A stretch of 64,000 bases of DNA from Lepisosteus oculatus (lineage: Eukaryota; Chordata; Actinopteri; Semionotiformes; Lepisosteidae), in contig NC_090697.1 of NCBI RefSeq assembly GCF_040954835.1, positions 3,670,501 through 3,734,500 on the forward strand. The letters run 5' to 3'. Positions within the stretch are counted from its first letter, which is position 1. Each line of letters starts with the position of its first letter. The translations under genes and the position numbers were made by a program. Shown here piece by piece: positions 27,101 to 37,235 of the stretch. The notes below the pieces were generated by a model, which was not told the DNA's origin, did no database searches, and saw only the letters and a list, made by a program, of their open reading frames with translations.

Positions 27101-28875
27101 AGGAGACTGGGAGACTGTTTGAGGGAACAAGTCAGGGCTGTGAGGATCGCTCCAAATCCATAGTTTCCACCTCTAACAGCCCTGATCATAATGATCTCTC
27201 CGTCTGCTTTTTTGAAGTGGGGTTTCTCAAGTCCTATTGCAGAAAGACATCCAAGATCAAAATTATCCTGAAACTATGATTATACCTTCCCCCTTCTCTT
27301 AACAACAGACTTGTTTCCTTCTAATTCTCTCTATTCATTTGTGGGTTTTGACTTCACATCTCTCTTCTAGTTCTCCCTGAGTGTTTATACTCCTTCTCTC
27401 CTTCTCCCTACCCTGGGTTTTGTTCTCCCAACCTTCATCAGCTGCCAGTTTCCCTCTCTCCCTCACACCTGAAGAACAATCCACAGCTGAGTTACATCTC
27501 TCTTCCTTTCTTTTCAGCATGGAATAAACCTTTACCTGTTCCAAGTTGTGGTCACTCAGTAGAACTAATACAGTGAAAACGTCATCATCTGGCTTTAGCT
27601 GGAGCTGATTTTTTCAAACCAACTTATGATGGATATGAAAGTCTATGAGGTTTCCTGTCTGTATTTTTAAATGTGACTAACAGAAAAACAGTGAAAAAAT
27701 AAGCATAATGAAAAGACATCAAGCTAATTAACAATACAATTCTACACTACCTCTACTACTCTATTACTCCAAATGCCTAAATCTTAACCCCCTGCTCCAA
27801 CCAACTCTCTCCAGTCTCCTAACTTCTGACCAACTCCCACAGTGACATACCCCAATACATATAAAAAATGATATCATACAGATTTATGACACCATTATGA
27901 AGTTTTGTGACTGTTTTGGCTTAATCATTAATTTGATAAAATAAATGGTCACTGTAGGCATTACAACCTGCCAAGTTATTAATGTTGCTTTAAGCTTACT
28001 TAAATAAGATCATTCAATGATTTTAATGCTAAAAGTAATACATTTAAATCATAATTATTACTCTAACTGTAGTGTGGTGGTCACTATCCCATTTTCTTAG
28101 TACCATACCTGAGAAATGAAAGTAATTTTATGGCTTTGCTAGTGAAGAAAGACTATACTAGCACAGCTTTAACTGCCTCACACTAAATTGTACAAACATA
28201 ACCATATGATGAGTTAATGAGGGAAAGATAATATATGAGTTTTAATGCATGTAAAATCAATGCTGTTTTTCTGCATGTTCTATTCTTGTGATCACCTGTG
28301 CTTAACATCTTCTTTTTAAAATACTTTCAATTCCTACAGAAAAGGAACAACAGATGTTTAAAAAAGCACTCAAGCTCTTATTTTACTTAACAGAGAAACA
28401 ATATGCATTGACATCACTGTGTTCAGAGCAACAGCAATGATACAGCAATACTGTATAATTTGCATTCTTCTGGTAAATGCTAGCATAACGTGTCTCTGTA
28501 TTTTCAGGGTCAACGTGCAAACCCCCAAAATGCAGCAAAGCCCCCACTTCCAGCCTCTGTGGAGCCGTACACTGCGACGCCAGAGTGTGAGCTGAAGACG
28601 TTGACAGCGTCATTCCTGACGGACATGTCGAACCCAAACCTAAAGAAAGGTTAGAATCAATACAAAAAGCAGCTCATTTCATCTATACACAGTCATTCTG
28701 TTTAAGATGTTTATTCGACGTTGTGGTCGGTTTTCACTACATTATATTAAAAATTCAAATAGTTATGTTTTAGTAACCCTAGACATGGACAAATACCTAT
28801 AGCATGTTTATATGATAAAGGTATGACACAGTTCAGCTGCTTCTAGGTTTCCATCTTTAGTGTAAAACGTATTAC

Positions 28876-28940
<65 letters not shown>

Positions 28941-29814
28941 GTACTTATTACTCCAGTGCACTGGACAAATATGTTTCTATTGTATAAAACCGCATTTTCA
29001 CAAAAAGAGCAGCCACTGAGAACATCACATAGGCTCTCTCATGCATTCACATAAATTAATGTAGTCTTTTCTTCATTTATAAAGTATCTCAAATGAATCA
29101 CTATAATGGCTGTCACCCTCTTTAGGATGACTGTGTCAATCAACCACTTGAGTTTGGAATCAGAGGGATTCTAGGGAGGATAATCGAAAGTATTATTTAA
29201 ATTCAAGAGTTCATGCAAATGTAGACAACATATGTGAATTTATTAATATAACACAAAGACAGCTTCTAACATTGAGCATTTACCATATTATTTTATCTTT
29301 TATCAATTTTAGTACTCCTAAAATATATACTTGCCAGTATTCCTGCAAAATTAATATCCTTTAAATTTAGTCAGCTTTTAATAAGCAGATAATAAAAATG
29401 AATCCAAATAAAAAGGACTATTGTTTTTTGTGATTAATTTTGTCTGTACTGAAGAATAAATAGAATTCCAAAATGCCACTGGGTTTTAAAAATCCTATTT
29501 AAGCGTCAACAAGGCCCAAAACAAATACACACCTAATAATAATGTATTTCCTGTTAGCTGAACCATAGCATTTGCATAGAATTAACTCAAATATCTCCGT
29601 CTATATGTAACACATTTTTGGCTTGACATTTTTCTCATTAGCCAGCAGCTCTGAGACATGCGTGGTGGAAGATGATGGAGACGACGATAAACATGAATAT
29701 GAGTACATCGATGAAGATGAAGTTGAGAACATAAGAAAAAAAATTCAGGAAAAAAATATTAACATCATTAGCTGTAAGAAAACTCATGGTAACCAGTATG
29801 AACAATCTATATGA
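9094..29814 (+). CDS. themis: THEMIS, thymocyte-expressed molecule involved in selection (six coding exons)
   Basis: Exons 9094-9184, 18290-18439, 18792-19253, 21968-23001, 28508-28649 and 29642-29814 join in frame (2052 nt, 683 aa; human is 641). It aligns throughout with mammalian THEMIS, a T-lineage adaptor that binds Grb2 and tunes SHP-1/SHP-2 during thymocyte selection. Two CABIT domains span roughly residues 1-260 and 261-520. Visible landmarks are Cys149 with GEFYEC in CABIT1 (human Cys153), the basic [14 protein letters not shown] motif (nuclear localisation in mammals), LACEK...[13 protein letters not shown] in CABIT2, and PPPRPPK at about 549-555 (Grb2 SH3 site). The C-terminal tail is acidic and tyrosine-bearing and differs from mammals. 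In CABIT1 the usual LP of the core reads LL ([11 protein letters not shown]). Confidence 0.95.
10335..10535. mobile_element. Degenerate Penelope-like end (inverted pair)
   Basis: The right half reads TTTTCAGTGTGGAACAAACC and CTTGCTTGTTAC, a decayed form of the recurrent element end. The left half (GAGTTGCAAAGCAACAAATA) resembles the same end in reverse. No internal coding region remains. The rest of intron 1 from 9185 to ~13000 shows nothing recognisable. Confidence 0.5.
12998..13255 (-). mobile_element. L2-type LINE/SINE fragment
   Basis: Carries the fish repeat signature in reverse: ACACACACCAACACTCACAC, CCCAGAAGCC, AAACTGGAGCACCTGTAGGA, GGGGAGAACATACAAACCTC and a terminal GAACCCAAGACTCCACCACT. 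The same family recurs at 17655, 31290 and 58815. Confidence 0.65.
14693..14912 (+). mobile_element. 5S-rRNA-derived SINE (SINE3-like), 5' part
   Basis: GAGCCTGGTCAGTACCTGGA followed by TAGGAGACCTACTGGGAAA matches the 5S rRNA internal promoter region (GGCCTGGTTAGTACTTGGATGGGAGACC). It is followed by the same body as the 15.4-kb copy (GGGGCCAGCAGGGGGTGCTC) and then diverges. Confidence 0.8.
15398..15968 (+). mobile_element. 5S-rRNA-derived SINE, near full length
   Basis: Starts AGCAGCCATATAACTCC and contains the 5S-like box (GCCTGGTCAGTACCGGGAGG). After a ~500-bp body it ends TGTAAAGCACTTTGAGTGGA... AGCGCTATACTGTATAAGTG with an (ATT)n tail. The 5S head plus LINE-like tail define a SINE3-class element. 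Open frames inside it are not genes. Confidence 0.85.
16540..17150 (-). pseudogene. Tc1/mariner transposase relic
   Basis: On the minus strand from 17076 the peptide [20 protein letters not shown] then [20 protein letters not shown] resembles the paired-like N-terminus of Tc1 transposases (KELSEDTR...GTIIRKW). Further on, 16.68-16.78 kb keeps a SIVKYS..ANMF*GC-like block of the catalytic domain with stops. It is dead, in THEMIS intron 1. Confidence 0.7.
17655..17995 (+). mobile_element. L2-type LINE/SINE fragment
   Basis: Plus-strand copy of the family: GTGCTATCTGTGTGGAGTT, GTGTACGTCCTGTTCAGGAT, GTATTCTGCCTTGTGCCTAT, then ATAGGCTCTGGATAAAGAAG and a GCATGGATGGGT tail. Confidence 0.7.
18290..18439 (+). 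CDS. themis: THEMIS coding exon 2
   Basis: Long polypyrimidine tract and TTAAG|GCTCTG acceptor; donor CCAG|GTAAGT. Encodes [20 protein letters not shown] through ELPLDYPG in CABIT1. Intron 1 upstream is about 9.1 kb. Confidence 0.94.
18792..19253 (+). CDS. themis: THEMIS coding exon 3 (CABIT1)
   Basis: Acceptor CTGCTAG|GTCTTT, donor AAAT|GTAAGT. Encodes [20 protein letters not shown] to VYELQAVMK, the CABIT1 core with Cys149 and GEFYEC. The canonical core proline is Leu here. Confidence 0.95.
19254..21967. other. THEMIS intron 3, nothing recognised
   Basis: 2.7 kb of AT-rich sequence. A short pyrimidine-rich patch lies at 19990-20030. No conserved exon, RNA gene or classified repeat was seen. 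Confidence 0.4.
21968..23001 (+). CDS. themis: THEMIS coding exon 4 (end of CABIT1, CABIT2, proline-rich start)
   Basis: Acceptor TTCTTCACAG|TTCGCAGG, donor AAAG|GTAAAA. This large exon of 1034 nt encodes [16 protein letters not shown] through PPPRPPKKP and SSPK. It contains the basic motif and all of CABIT2. Reading through the donor would stop at once (KVK*), so splicing is required for the full tail. Confidence 0.95.
24099..25420 (+). pseudogene. Tc1-like DNA transposon relic
   Basis: Starts with ACAGTGCCTTGTAAATGTAT, the usual terminus of fish Tc1 elements. A decayed transposase follows on the plus strand. Visible blocks are CCAAACTTGGTGGTGGCATT (DNA for PNLVVAL), AAAGTGAATTTCCTTGAGTG, TTGAATTCTATTGATCTGTG (NPIDLW box) and GAAGAATGGGCAAAAATAGC (EEWAKI). 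Frameshifts and stops make it non-functional. Confidence 0.8.
25856..26199. repeat. Foldback (inverted pair) of tRNA-like SINE units
   Basis: The left arm (25856-25992) and the reverse complement of the right arm (26052-26199) match closely around a 59-base spacer. Each arm carries tRNA-like Pol III boxes: TAGCTCGCGCGGTTGG (A-like) and CCGGGTTCGAGC (B). The acceptor ends do not pair, so these are not functional tRNAs. The right arm has an extra GC-rich insertion of about 20 bases. The block is far more GC-rich than the intron around it. Confidence 0.75.
26645..27545 (+). pseudogene. Penelope-like retroelement relic (RT end and GIY-YIG)
   Basis: Plus-strand frames keep [39 protein letters not shown] and [11 protein letters not shown] (end of the PLE reverse transcriptase). 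Next come SSNLIYCIS and [18 protein letters not shown] (GIY-YIG). It ends TTCAGCATGGAATAAACC at 27515-27535. It contains frameshifts and is 5' truncated. Confidence 0.8.
28508..28649 (+). CDS. themis: THEMIS coding exon 5
   Basis: Acceptor TTTTCAG|GGTCAA, donor AAAG|GTTAGA. Encodes [20 protein letters not shown] to MSNPNLKK, a low-complexity Pro/Ala/Thr linker with a second short proline patch. The phase joins exons 4 and 6 exactly. Confidence 0.85.
28877..28940. repeat. (ATT)n microsatellite
   Basis: About 21 uninterrupted ATT/TTA units in THEMIS intron 5. The rest of intron 5 shows nothing else. Confidence 0.95.
29642..29814 (+). CDS. themis: THEMIS terminal exon 6 (acidic Tyr tail)
   Basis: Acceptor TCTCATTAG|CCAGCAG; stop TGA 29812-29814. 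Encodes [16 protein letters not shown], then [20 protein letters not shown] and a short end. The tail is acidic with two tyrosines in YEYID context and a possible short helix. It does not resemble the mammalian THEMIS end and may be ancestral or THEMIS2-like. Confidence 0.85.
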
Positions 29815-30415
29815 AAATTTAAGAAAACCTTAAATGATTCTGTAATATGGCAACTTTATTTTTTTCCATGTCTCAGAATCACTTTGAAACAAATGGATGC
29901 TTCATTTAGCCTGTAAAGAACTGAGTGATTGCTTTCTTTTCACTTCATAGTTAAAAATTACATGCCATTATATTAAGGTCACTTCTTATATGTAAATTCT
30001 TTAAATTATACAGTAAGTATTTTTTAAATTATTTAAAACAAATCTCAGCTGTATCACAGATTGCAGAAGTTTTAACTTTGATTGTAAAACACCTACAGCA
30101 AAACAGCTACTGAAGTTGTACATATTTTAAAACAAACATAAAACATTTGATGGGTTGTTTAACGTTTTGGTTAATGAAAGTTACTGTATGTTGTATAAGT
30201 TAACAGATTTTTTTTTGTACAAGGAACTTCACAATACACTCTGGTATTATTGAGAAGCAAAATACATGTTGTATCTGTCTTTCATAACAAAGACAAGGCA
30301 AGGCACAGATTCACAAGCAAAAGATGAAGTAGTGAGAATGTATTGGAAAATGCTTAAGGTGACAAAAAACTAACACAATACTATTTTAAGCCATGTTTGT
30401 AGCTAATATCCAAAC

Positions 30416-30450
30416 AATAGTTGTATTGCTAATATTGCAATACAACTATT
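30416..30450. repeat. Perfect 14-bp stem hairpin downstream of THEMIS
   Basis: AATAGTTGTATTGC (30416-30429), loop TAATATT, GCAATACAACTATT (30437-30450). It lies about 600 bases past the THEMIS stop, possibly in the 3'UTR. Confidence 0.8.
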
Positions 30451-30564
30451 TCTTATTTTAGGCTGCTGGTTTTACTATACACAGTTCATTTGTGGTATAT
30501 TCCTTTTGGTTACTATGCAGTTAATTTATATTTAAAAAAAAACTTAATTAAGGAGAAATTTACC

Positions 30565-30850
30565 AGATTATACAGATCCACAGTGTGGACCGCAGCCAGG
30601 GGTTCACACCCCTGCACTTTCAAAACGTGCCATGGGATTTTTCAAAACTCGTTTCGGAGTCTCTTCTGAAAGATGGCATTTCCTTCATCACAGAGTTTCC
30701 CTCAGCCGTTGGTTTGTATATTCTTGTTCAGTGGAAATAGTAGTTATATCTACTTACTGTATGTCAGTAACCTGGATTTCCCTGGAGATCTCCCATCCCA
30801 GTACTGACCAGGCCCAGCCTTGCTTACATTAGAGATTCTGTAAGGGGCTA
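30565..30850 (-). mobile_element. 5S-rRNA-derived SINE
   Basis: On the minus strand it reads GGGCCTGGTCAGTACTGGGA then TGGGAGATCTCCAGGGAAA and CCAGGTTACTG. This is closer to true 5S rRNA (GGCCTGGTTAGTACTTGGATGGGAGACC) than the copies at 14.7 and 15.4 kb. It may be a separate subfamily. Confidence 0.75.
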
Positions 30851-31289
30851 TTAAACCTTGTCTTTTTGTCTGCATTACTTTTTTGGTAGCACGTAAATCT
30901 GAGATTTCTTATTTTGGAAAACATTGTTGAGTCATTATATACTTTGTATTTAAAAATATTTTGGTGCATAGATAACTGAGATATTTTAATGTCCATATAT
31001 TGCTTCCTTATTTACATAGCTTTATGTTTTTCATGACTATTTATATTCAATACAGTTAAAGAATGCAGTCCAGAAATGATCACAGAACTGTTGTATTACA
31101 ATTGTTTGTAATCTTTAATTTCTAAATTAAAAATTACAAAAAATATTTTTGTAAATGCATACTTTCTGTTTACACAAGCATTTCAAAACTATATTAACTG
31201 AGAGTTGAAACAAATATTTTCTATTCATGTAATATTTTGCTTGTAAAATTATTAAAATTAAATTGTTTCAGATAATGTGTTTAGTATGC

Positions 31290-31560
31290 ATCAATCCATT
31301 TTCAAATACTTGTTCCATCTGAGGGTCATGGGGGAGTCAAAATTAATCCCTGCAAGCAACAGGCGCAAGGCAGGGTACACCCTGGACAGGATGCCAGTGC
31401 ATTATAGGGCAGACACACAGACACTCAACACCGGGGCCAATTTTCCAACAAGCCAGTTAACCTGCCAGTATGTTTTTGGACTGTGGGAGGAAACTGGAGC
31501 ACCTGGAGGAAACTCACGTAAACACATGCAGAACATATTATTACAAATAGGGGGTTACGA
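31290..31560 (-). mobile_element. L2-type LINE/SINE fragment
   Basis: Contains CAGGGTACACCCTGGACAGG, GCCAGTGCATTATAGGGCAG, ACAGACACTCAACACC, CCTGCCAGTATGTTTTTGGA and GTGGGAGGAAACTGGAGCAC, the reverse-orientation signature of this fish repeat. Confidence 0.75.
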
Positions 31561-31610
31561 AAATGGTGCTAATCAGGAATTGACAGAGCAGTTTAGTCAA
31601 TAAGTAAAAT

Positions 31611-31742
31611 AATTATTATATTTATTTATCAGGTCTTGTTGGGATGATCATGAAGTTGGGGCTCTCGCCTGGAGTTCCAGTTCCTCTGGACTCTTGTCTC
31701 CTCTCTCTTCTCCCTTCTTATTTTTCCTAAAATGTGATTTTA
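31611..31742. repeat. Exact 132-bp direct repeat, copy 1
   Basis: Identical base for base to 33616-33747 (offset 2005), from AATTATTATATTTATTTATC to CCTAAAATGTGATTTTA. The flanks differ on both sides. Confidence 0.9.
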
Positions 31743-32055
31743 TATTGTGGGTTTCTGTACTCCCCATTGACAATCATTAACCCACAACTCAATAGATATA
31801 CCCAGTATGTGATCTCCTGTCACAGCCTGAGGAACAGTGAGTCCGTCTCCCAATAATGCTCCAGCCGCCTACAGTATGTCAATATTATATAATATGTCTT
31901 TGTTGTAAATGTCTGTAACATGTCTGTAGATTTTATTTTACTTCTATTTTTTGTTTTGTTCTATGTTAATTTTATTATTTTTATTTGCTTTGGCAACACT
32001 GATTGTACCCATCGGTCATGCTAATAAAGCACCTTGAATTGAATTGAATTGAATT
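31611..32055 (+). mobile_element. Non-LTR retrotransposon 3' end with (TTGAA)n tail
   Basis: Ends GCTTTGGCAACACTGATTG, TACCCATCGGTCATGCTAAT, AAAGCACCTTGAATTGAATTGAATTGAATT. The pentanucleotide tail and AATAAAGC block are typical of fish LINE 3' ends. The first 132 bases recur exactly at 33616. Confidence 0.7.
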
Positions 32056-32268
32056 ATACCAGGTTAAACTTTACAATGGTTTCTGCTGAAGGGACCCCCG
32101 CCCCCCACCCCCAACCCCAGACCTCCTCTCTGCTTTGAAGCTTGAAGTGTTTACTCTTTCAAGTGTCACAAACTTTATCTAAAATCTAAGAGACTCTTCA
32201 AAGTCACCTACTGTACAGCTGTAAAAATATAAACTCCATGCAGGCTTGGTATACATTTAAAAAATTAT

Positions 32269-32302
32269 AATATTTAAAATATATAATTATATTTTAAATA
32301 TT
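32269..32302. repeat. AT-only perfect palindrome
   Basis: AATATTTAAAATATA and TATATTTTAAATATT are perfectly complementary 15-base arms around a TAAT loop. Confidence 0.85.
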
Positions 32303-33615
32303 ACATGGTGGATTAATATTCAGATTAATGCTTTATGCATGACAATTGATTAACAGAACCTCTATTGTTGAATTCTCCAGTTTGAATTGCGCCCTGAAAC
32401 AGAATATTTCTATTAAGCATAATTGTTTGTCATGCTGTAGATTGTTTGATTTGATGAAACACCGTTAATACCACAAAAACCTGCTACCTGCTTGTTTCTA
32501 CTGTTAACGACTACCTTGATGTTCTGTACTGTTTACATTCAAATATGTTTTCAGCATGAATTCAAAAGTACTTAAATTTTCTGTTCATGGTTCTCTGTGT
32601 GCTCATTTGTAATAGTTACATGATTGTCATGTGATTGTCTCCAAAGCAAGAACACTGCAAAATTGCTTCTTATCTGGTAAATGTCATATGCCAACATAAA
32701 TATAACATCATAGAACATTTTACTTTCAGTAGTTTGGTTAGGTCCTAATAAATGCGAGAGAGAGGCAAAATATACAGAGTGTATTTGACCTACACCCTCC
32801 CCTTCAGTTTGCAAAGATTGAGACAGGGTGTTGCTGCAGGGGTGTAGATATGAGGTGGGAGTACTATAAGAAAGATATGCTATGGGAAGTCCTGGGGGCA
32901 AGACTTAGATATGCAGGCAAGTGGAACTGTGTGAGATTAGGATCTAACCTTCCTCCCGAAGTCCTTTTTATTATATGTAGAGAGATGATTTGTAGAGTAT
33001 ATCTGGGGTAGCGCAGGCTGCCCAGAGCCTGCCATAACGAATCCCAAAAGCACCAAGACAGAATATCAGTGTTGCTGCAGTTTTTGTGGAACTGAGAGGG
33101 TATTTAACCAAAATATCTGTGTAGAATAAATGAGAGAGCAACTGTGTCACAGGCCTGAGCTAGTATGAACAAGTGGGCAGGGATTCACATGTGCTGTGGG
33201 TATCAGTATGTGAGCTGAATAGGTTGCAGCACTAGTAGTAGGCTAGTATAGTAGTTGCGGGGATGGCTAGCTTGGTGAGTGTGGGGAACTCTACTGCAGC
33301 GCAGGCCACTGTTGGCCTAGAGAGCTGCTGGTGTGGAAGGGTAGAGTCCAAAAGGAAGCTGCCACATGCTGGATATAGCTTGACAGAAATGAATTTCGAG
33401 AAGGAGGCATATGAGCTATGGATGTGGCTAGAGGTATGGGAGGAGAGAGATCTGGTACAGACCGGCTGCATTCCCGCCCACATGAGGGGAGGAGCCCATT
33501 GCTGTAGCTGCTTTGGTCCACATGCTAGGGACAGTGTAGGGGTGAACAAGGAAGCCCTGGTCAAAATACAGACTGATTCCCTGTGCTCTCAACCGAGGAG
33601 TGGAGTGGGAGAGAG

Positions 33616-33747
33616 AATTATTATATTTATTTATCAGGTCTTGTTGGGATGATCATGAAGTTGGGGCTCTCGCCTGGAGTTCCAGTTCCTCTGGACTCTT
33701 GTCTCCTCTCTCTTCTCCCTTCTTATTTTTCCTAAAATGTGATTTTA
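33616..33747. repeat. Exact 132-bp direct repeat, copy 2
   Basis: Second copy of the block at 31611-31742. Unlike copy 1 it is not followed by the LINE tail. The 1.87 kb in between has no recognised gene. Confidence 0.9.
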
Positions 33748-36700
33748 AGAAGATATAGGTGGGGTAGGTTGGGGATTCCACCAAAAATGGACAGGGAAGA
33801 GGGAAGAGGGAAGGGGGGAGAATGGATTAGCAGAGAGTGAGAATAGAGAGACAGAGGAGGATGAAAATCTGCCTCAGGGGCAGCTGCTGAAGTAACTTGG
33901 AGATTCTGGAGGCTTGCTGACAACAAGAAAGATTCACTTTAGGGTGGGCGACGAGACAAAGTCTTTTGAGTGAAGGCAAGAGCAGCTCTGGCCCTGGATG
34001 GTACCTACCTATCATTCTCAAGACATTAATTAAAATTATGTAAAAACCCTTTCTTGGACTTTGTTTACATAATCAAAAAATACATATGTGGGCTACATAA
34101 AAACCTTTCTTTTATAAGACACAGTAAATACATGAGTAAACATGTACAAAAGGGGCCAAAACTAAAACTGAGAAAAAATACAGGGCTTTGCTTTAAAACA
34201 ACAGATAAAATAATTTGCAAAAGAGTCAATGATAGACATTTCAATTTGGTTTTGAAAAAAATGTTTCAAAGTTTAATTATGCTGTCCAGTTTATAATTTC
34301 ATTTTAGCGACTTCTGTAAATTTTTTAATAAAGATGTTAAATGATATTTTATGTAATGCATCTTTTAAAAAACAAAAACCCTTCATCTTCCACGTTAGTT
34401 CCTGTACATTCCTATATGCTCCTAGCAGTTGGAACTCATCTCAATTAGAATGGACAACAATCCAGATACAGCAAATTGAGGATTCATCACCAGGTCTTGG
34501 AGGAGTTGTTCTCCCTTTTCTCTTGCTTTTTCAGAGCACATTGCTTTGTTCCATGTATTGACCAGAGTTCCACCTTCAAAGCAAAAAAATATGTTATGAA
34601 ATTAATTTAGTTGAAAAGAAATTCAATTAAAAAACTGCTTGCATCTATTTGTTTTGCAACCCTAAGAACACGTTCCAAGACTGGAGAAACATGACTGCAT
34701 TAAATACTTTGTGTCACTAGAGGGAGTGTTCAGCTTGTTTGTCAGTGCATTCTGATGCAAACTGATTTCCTGCAAAAACATTGTGCTTCTTCATACCCTA
34801 GAATCCATAAAGTTTTTAATCAATTTTACATGAGTTCTTATATTTAATATTAATTAGTAAGTATAATTTCATAACCAGCAAAATTCACTTTTGTTGCTGG
34901 ATAATGATGGGATCTTAAGACAAGAATGACAAAAGCATAACAAAGTACAGATTATGGCTAAGGAGTATTGCAAGTCAGATGCCTTCAGAATTTAATGCAC
35001 CACTAAATGGAAAAAAAAATATTCAACATATCCTCATTACTGTCTAGCATATGAAGTCTCAGAAGTCTCAGAATTTTATTACTTATAAAGATTTTGTATA
35101 GCTGGAAAATTAAGATGAAGATAATTAACCTGGGTAGTCATAAGTCTTTATTTCTGCTGAAGATATTAGAGCTCATATTCTTTCTTGATGTTTTTATTTT
35201 TGATTTTTTAAGATTTTATTTTCAAAAATCCAAAAGCAAGCACACAGGAAGAGTCTGACACAAACAAAAAATTATTTATGGAAAGTGTTACTTGCTCTTT
35301 TTTTAAATTATATTTAATTAAGAAATAGAGCTGATTCTAAATGTGATATTAAACAGTTTCAAATAGCTCGGTAAAAAGACAATTCTGAAATTAGTAATAC
35401 ACATACTGTACAGATACAGTCCTAGTTGTTCAAAGGATTTTCAGGCTTTAAAGCTGAAAGCAGTTGGGAGTAGTGGCAGCTGGAACAGCACTGGAGCTGG
35501 GATAGCTGGGATCTCAATATCCCCTGGAACCAGCTTGAAACTAATCTGCTGGAGCCCCTCCATAGCCAGAGCAAGAAAACATAAACCACTGCTAGCTCTA
35601 TGTCTTGTTCTGCTGCTGTGCCACCACTAGGTGGAGATATAACACTGTTACTATACAGTACAGAGCCATTCCAATCCCACTGCATCTTTCTCTGAGCCCA
35701 CAGAAGCTATTTTAATTTCTCTAATGTTTACAGAAATTTGGAGGAGCTAAATTATCACATAAACAGGAAACAGGGTTAATAACATTGGATTATGTATTCC
35801 AATACATAACATTGTATTAATAACATTGGATCACCCAAGACTCCCAGAAGCCAACAACAGTTAGGGTACCTTGGGCACAGAAACCAGCCTTCTGGTCGAG
35901 CAACAAAACAAGTACTGTAAACTGGTGGTGGACATTGATGGCCAGTGAGAGTGGACTTACTGGAGCCGTCAAGAGAGATAGCACATGGCAGCAATCAGAC
36001 AGACCACCCCTCTTGCAACACAGCTGTTTGAAGGGTGTCTTCAGAGGACACAGCTAGATGTCAGAGAGCCTCACAAGTGTGGGAAGCTTACAAGATGCAG
36101 TTTAAGTTGGTAGCCTCAGATTACCAGCTGGGGATCGCAATAAGTACTTTTGGATCTGGATGAGTGCCAAATATTGGAATAATTGAACATCTGTACTACC
36201 CTAGAGTGCTTCTTTGGCACCTCAGAACCCCACATGTGTTGAGAGTTTAGCTAGAGTCTGATAACTAAGATGCTTTGCAATTGACAAGCAATGTTCACAT
36301 CAGCATAAAAAGGTTATAAGCAACAGGAGCCCAGAGAATGTTTGGCCAATCTTACTTGTGAATGAACTTGGTTCATTGGTCTTGTTAAACCTGTTTAACA
36401 GCACCTTTTCTAACATCTCCCAGCAGCAGTGTATAAGTTGGGAACATATTCTGGAACTTTCCCTTGGGCCAAAATCAGAGGCAGCCAAAGAGGTAGGCAT
36501 TTGGGTCACATTCATTGCTATGAACTAGTTCACCAAGTCGGCTGAAGTTCATGCCCTCCTTGATCAGACAGCTCCCATTGTCCCTAAAGCCCTGCATGAA
36601 GGCATGTTCACCTGGTTTAGTGTTCCAGTAGGGCTCCACAGTGAACCGAGAGAGTAAACTTCAAGTCAAAGGAATGTGAAACAGCTATAATTTAGTGCAG

Positions 36701-36860
36701 ATGTTAAATTGGATCCTGGCCACCCAACTCACAACTCAGACTTCTGCATATCAGAGGGACAGGTCTAGCTCTTCATACTTCAAGGGAATGCCATTTACAA
36801 GTAATCTAATAGAAATCATGATCATGAGAAGAAAATAATAGATGTACCCCTCCCACAAAC
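33748..36860. other. Intergenic, no gene recognised
   Basis: Mixed AT-rich sequence with old repeat-like patches at 35420-36700. A short local direct repeat of ATAACATTGGAT lies at 35781 and 35821. Open frames on either strand (e.g. 35776-35994, 36300-36515) lack recognisable motifs. Confidence 0.4.
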
Positions 36861-36869
36861 TCTTTGCCC

Positions 36870-37235
36870 TCTTACCATGTGGGAAAAGATGTTGCAGTGT
36901 ACTGGCTAGCTCCACCAGACACTGTAACAGCTTCTTTCGGTAGGCTGTCAGGCTCCTCAACACCCTGGAATCTATTGCACCCACCCCAATTCCAGAGACA
37001 GGGCTTAAATCCCCCCAGTGTATTGTGTATATTGTATTATGTATTTACCTTGTAATTTGCACTAACTGCTCTTTGCACTATGTGTATCCTGTCTACAATG
37101 TCTATGTCAGTGTCCTGTCTGTCCTGCCTGTATTTGTGTATTTGCACCGTGGATGAGGAGGAACTATATTTCATTCCACTGTATACTTGTGTATGACTGA
37201 AAGGATAAATAAACGAACTTGAAATTGAAAAAAAA
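36870..37235 (+). mobile_element. LINE ORF2 end and 3'UTR
   Basis: TGTAACAGCTTCTTTCGGTA and GGCTGTCAGGCTCCTCAACA translate as the common LINE end NSFFR.AVRLLNTLES. It is followed by a TTGCAC/CTGTCT-rich 3'UTR and a GAACTTGAAATTGAA tail. Confidence 0.7.

Noticed and set aside
33263-33652. 129-codon plus ORF overlapping 110- and 76-codon minus ORFs
   Set aside because: Open on several frames at once, no motif, and it runs into the 132-bp duplicated repeat.
31611-33747. 132-bp repeats as LTRs of a retrotransposon
   Set aside because: No TG...CA ends, primer-binding site, polypurine tract or gag/pol frames between them; copy 1 is part of a LINE end.
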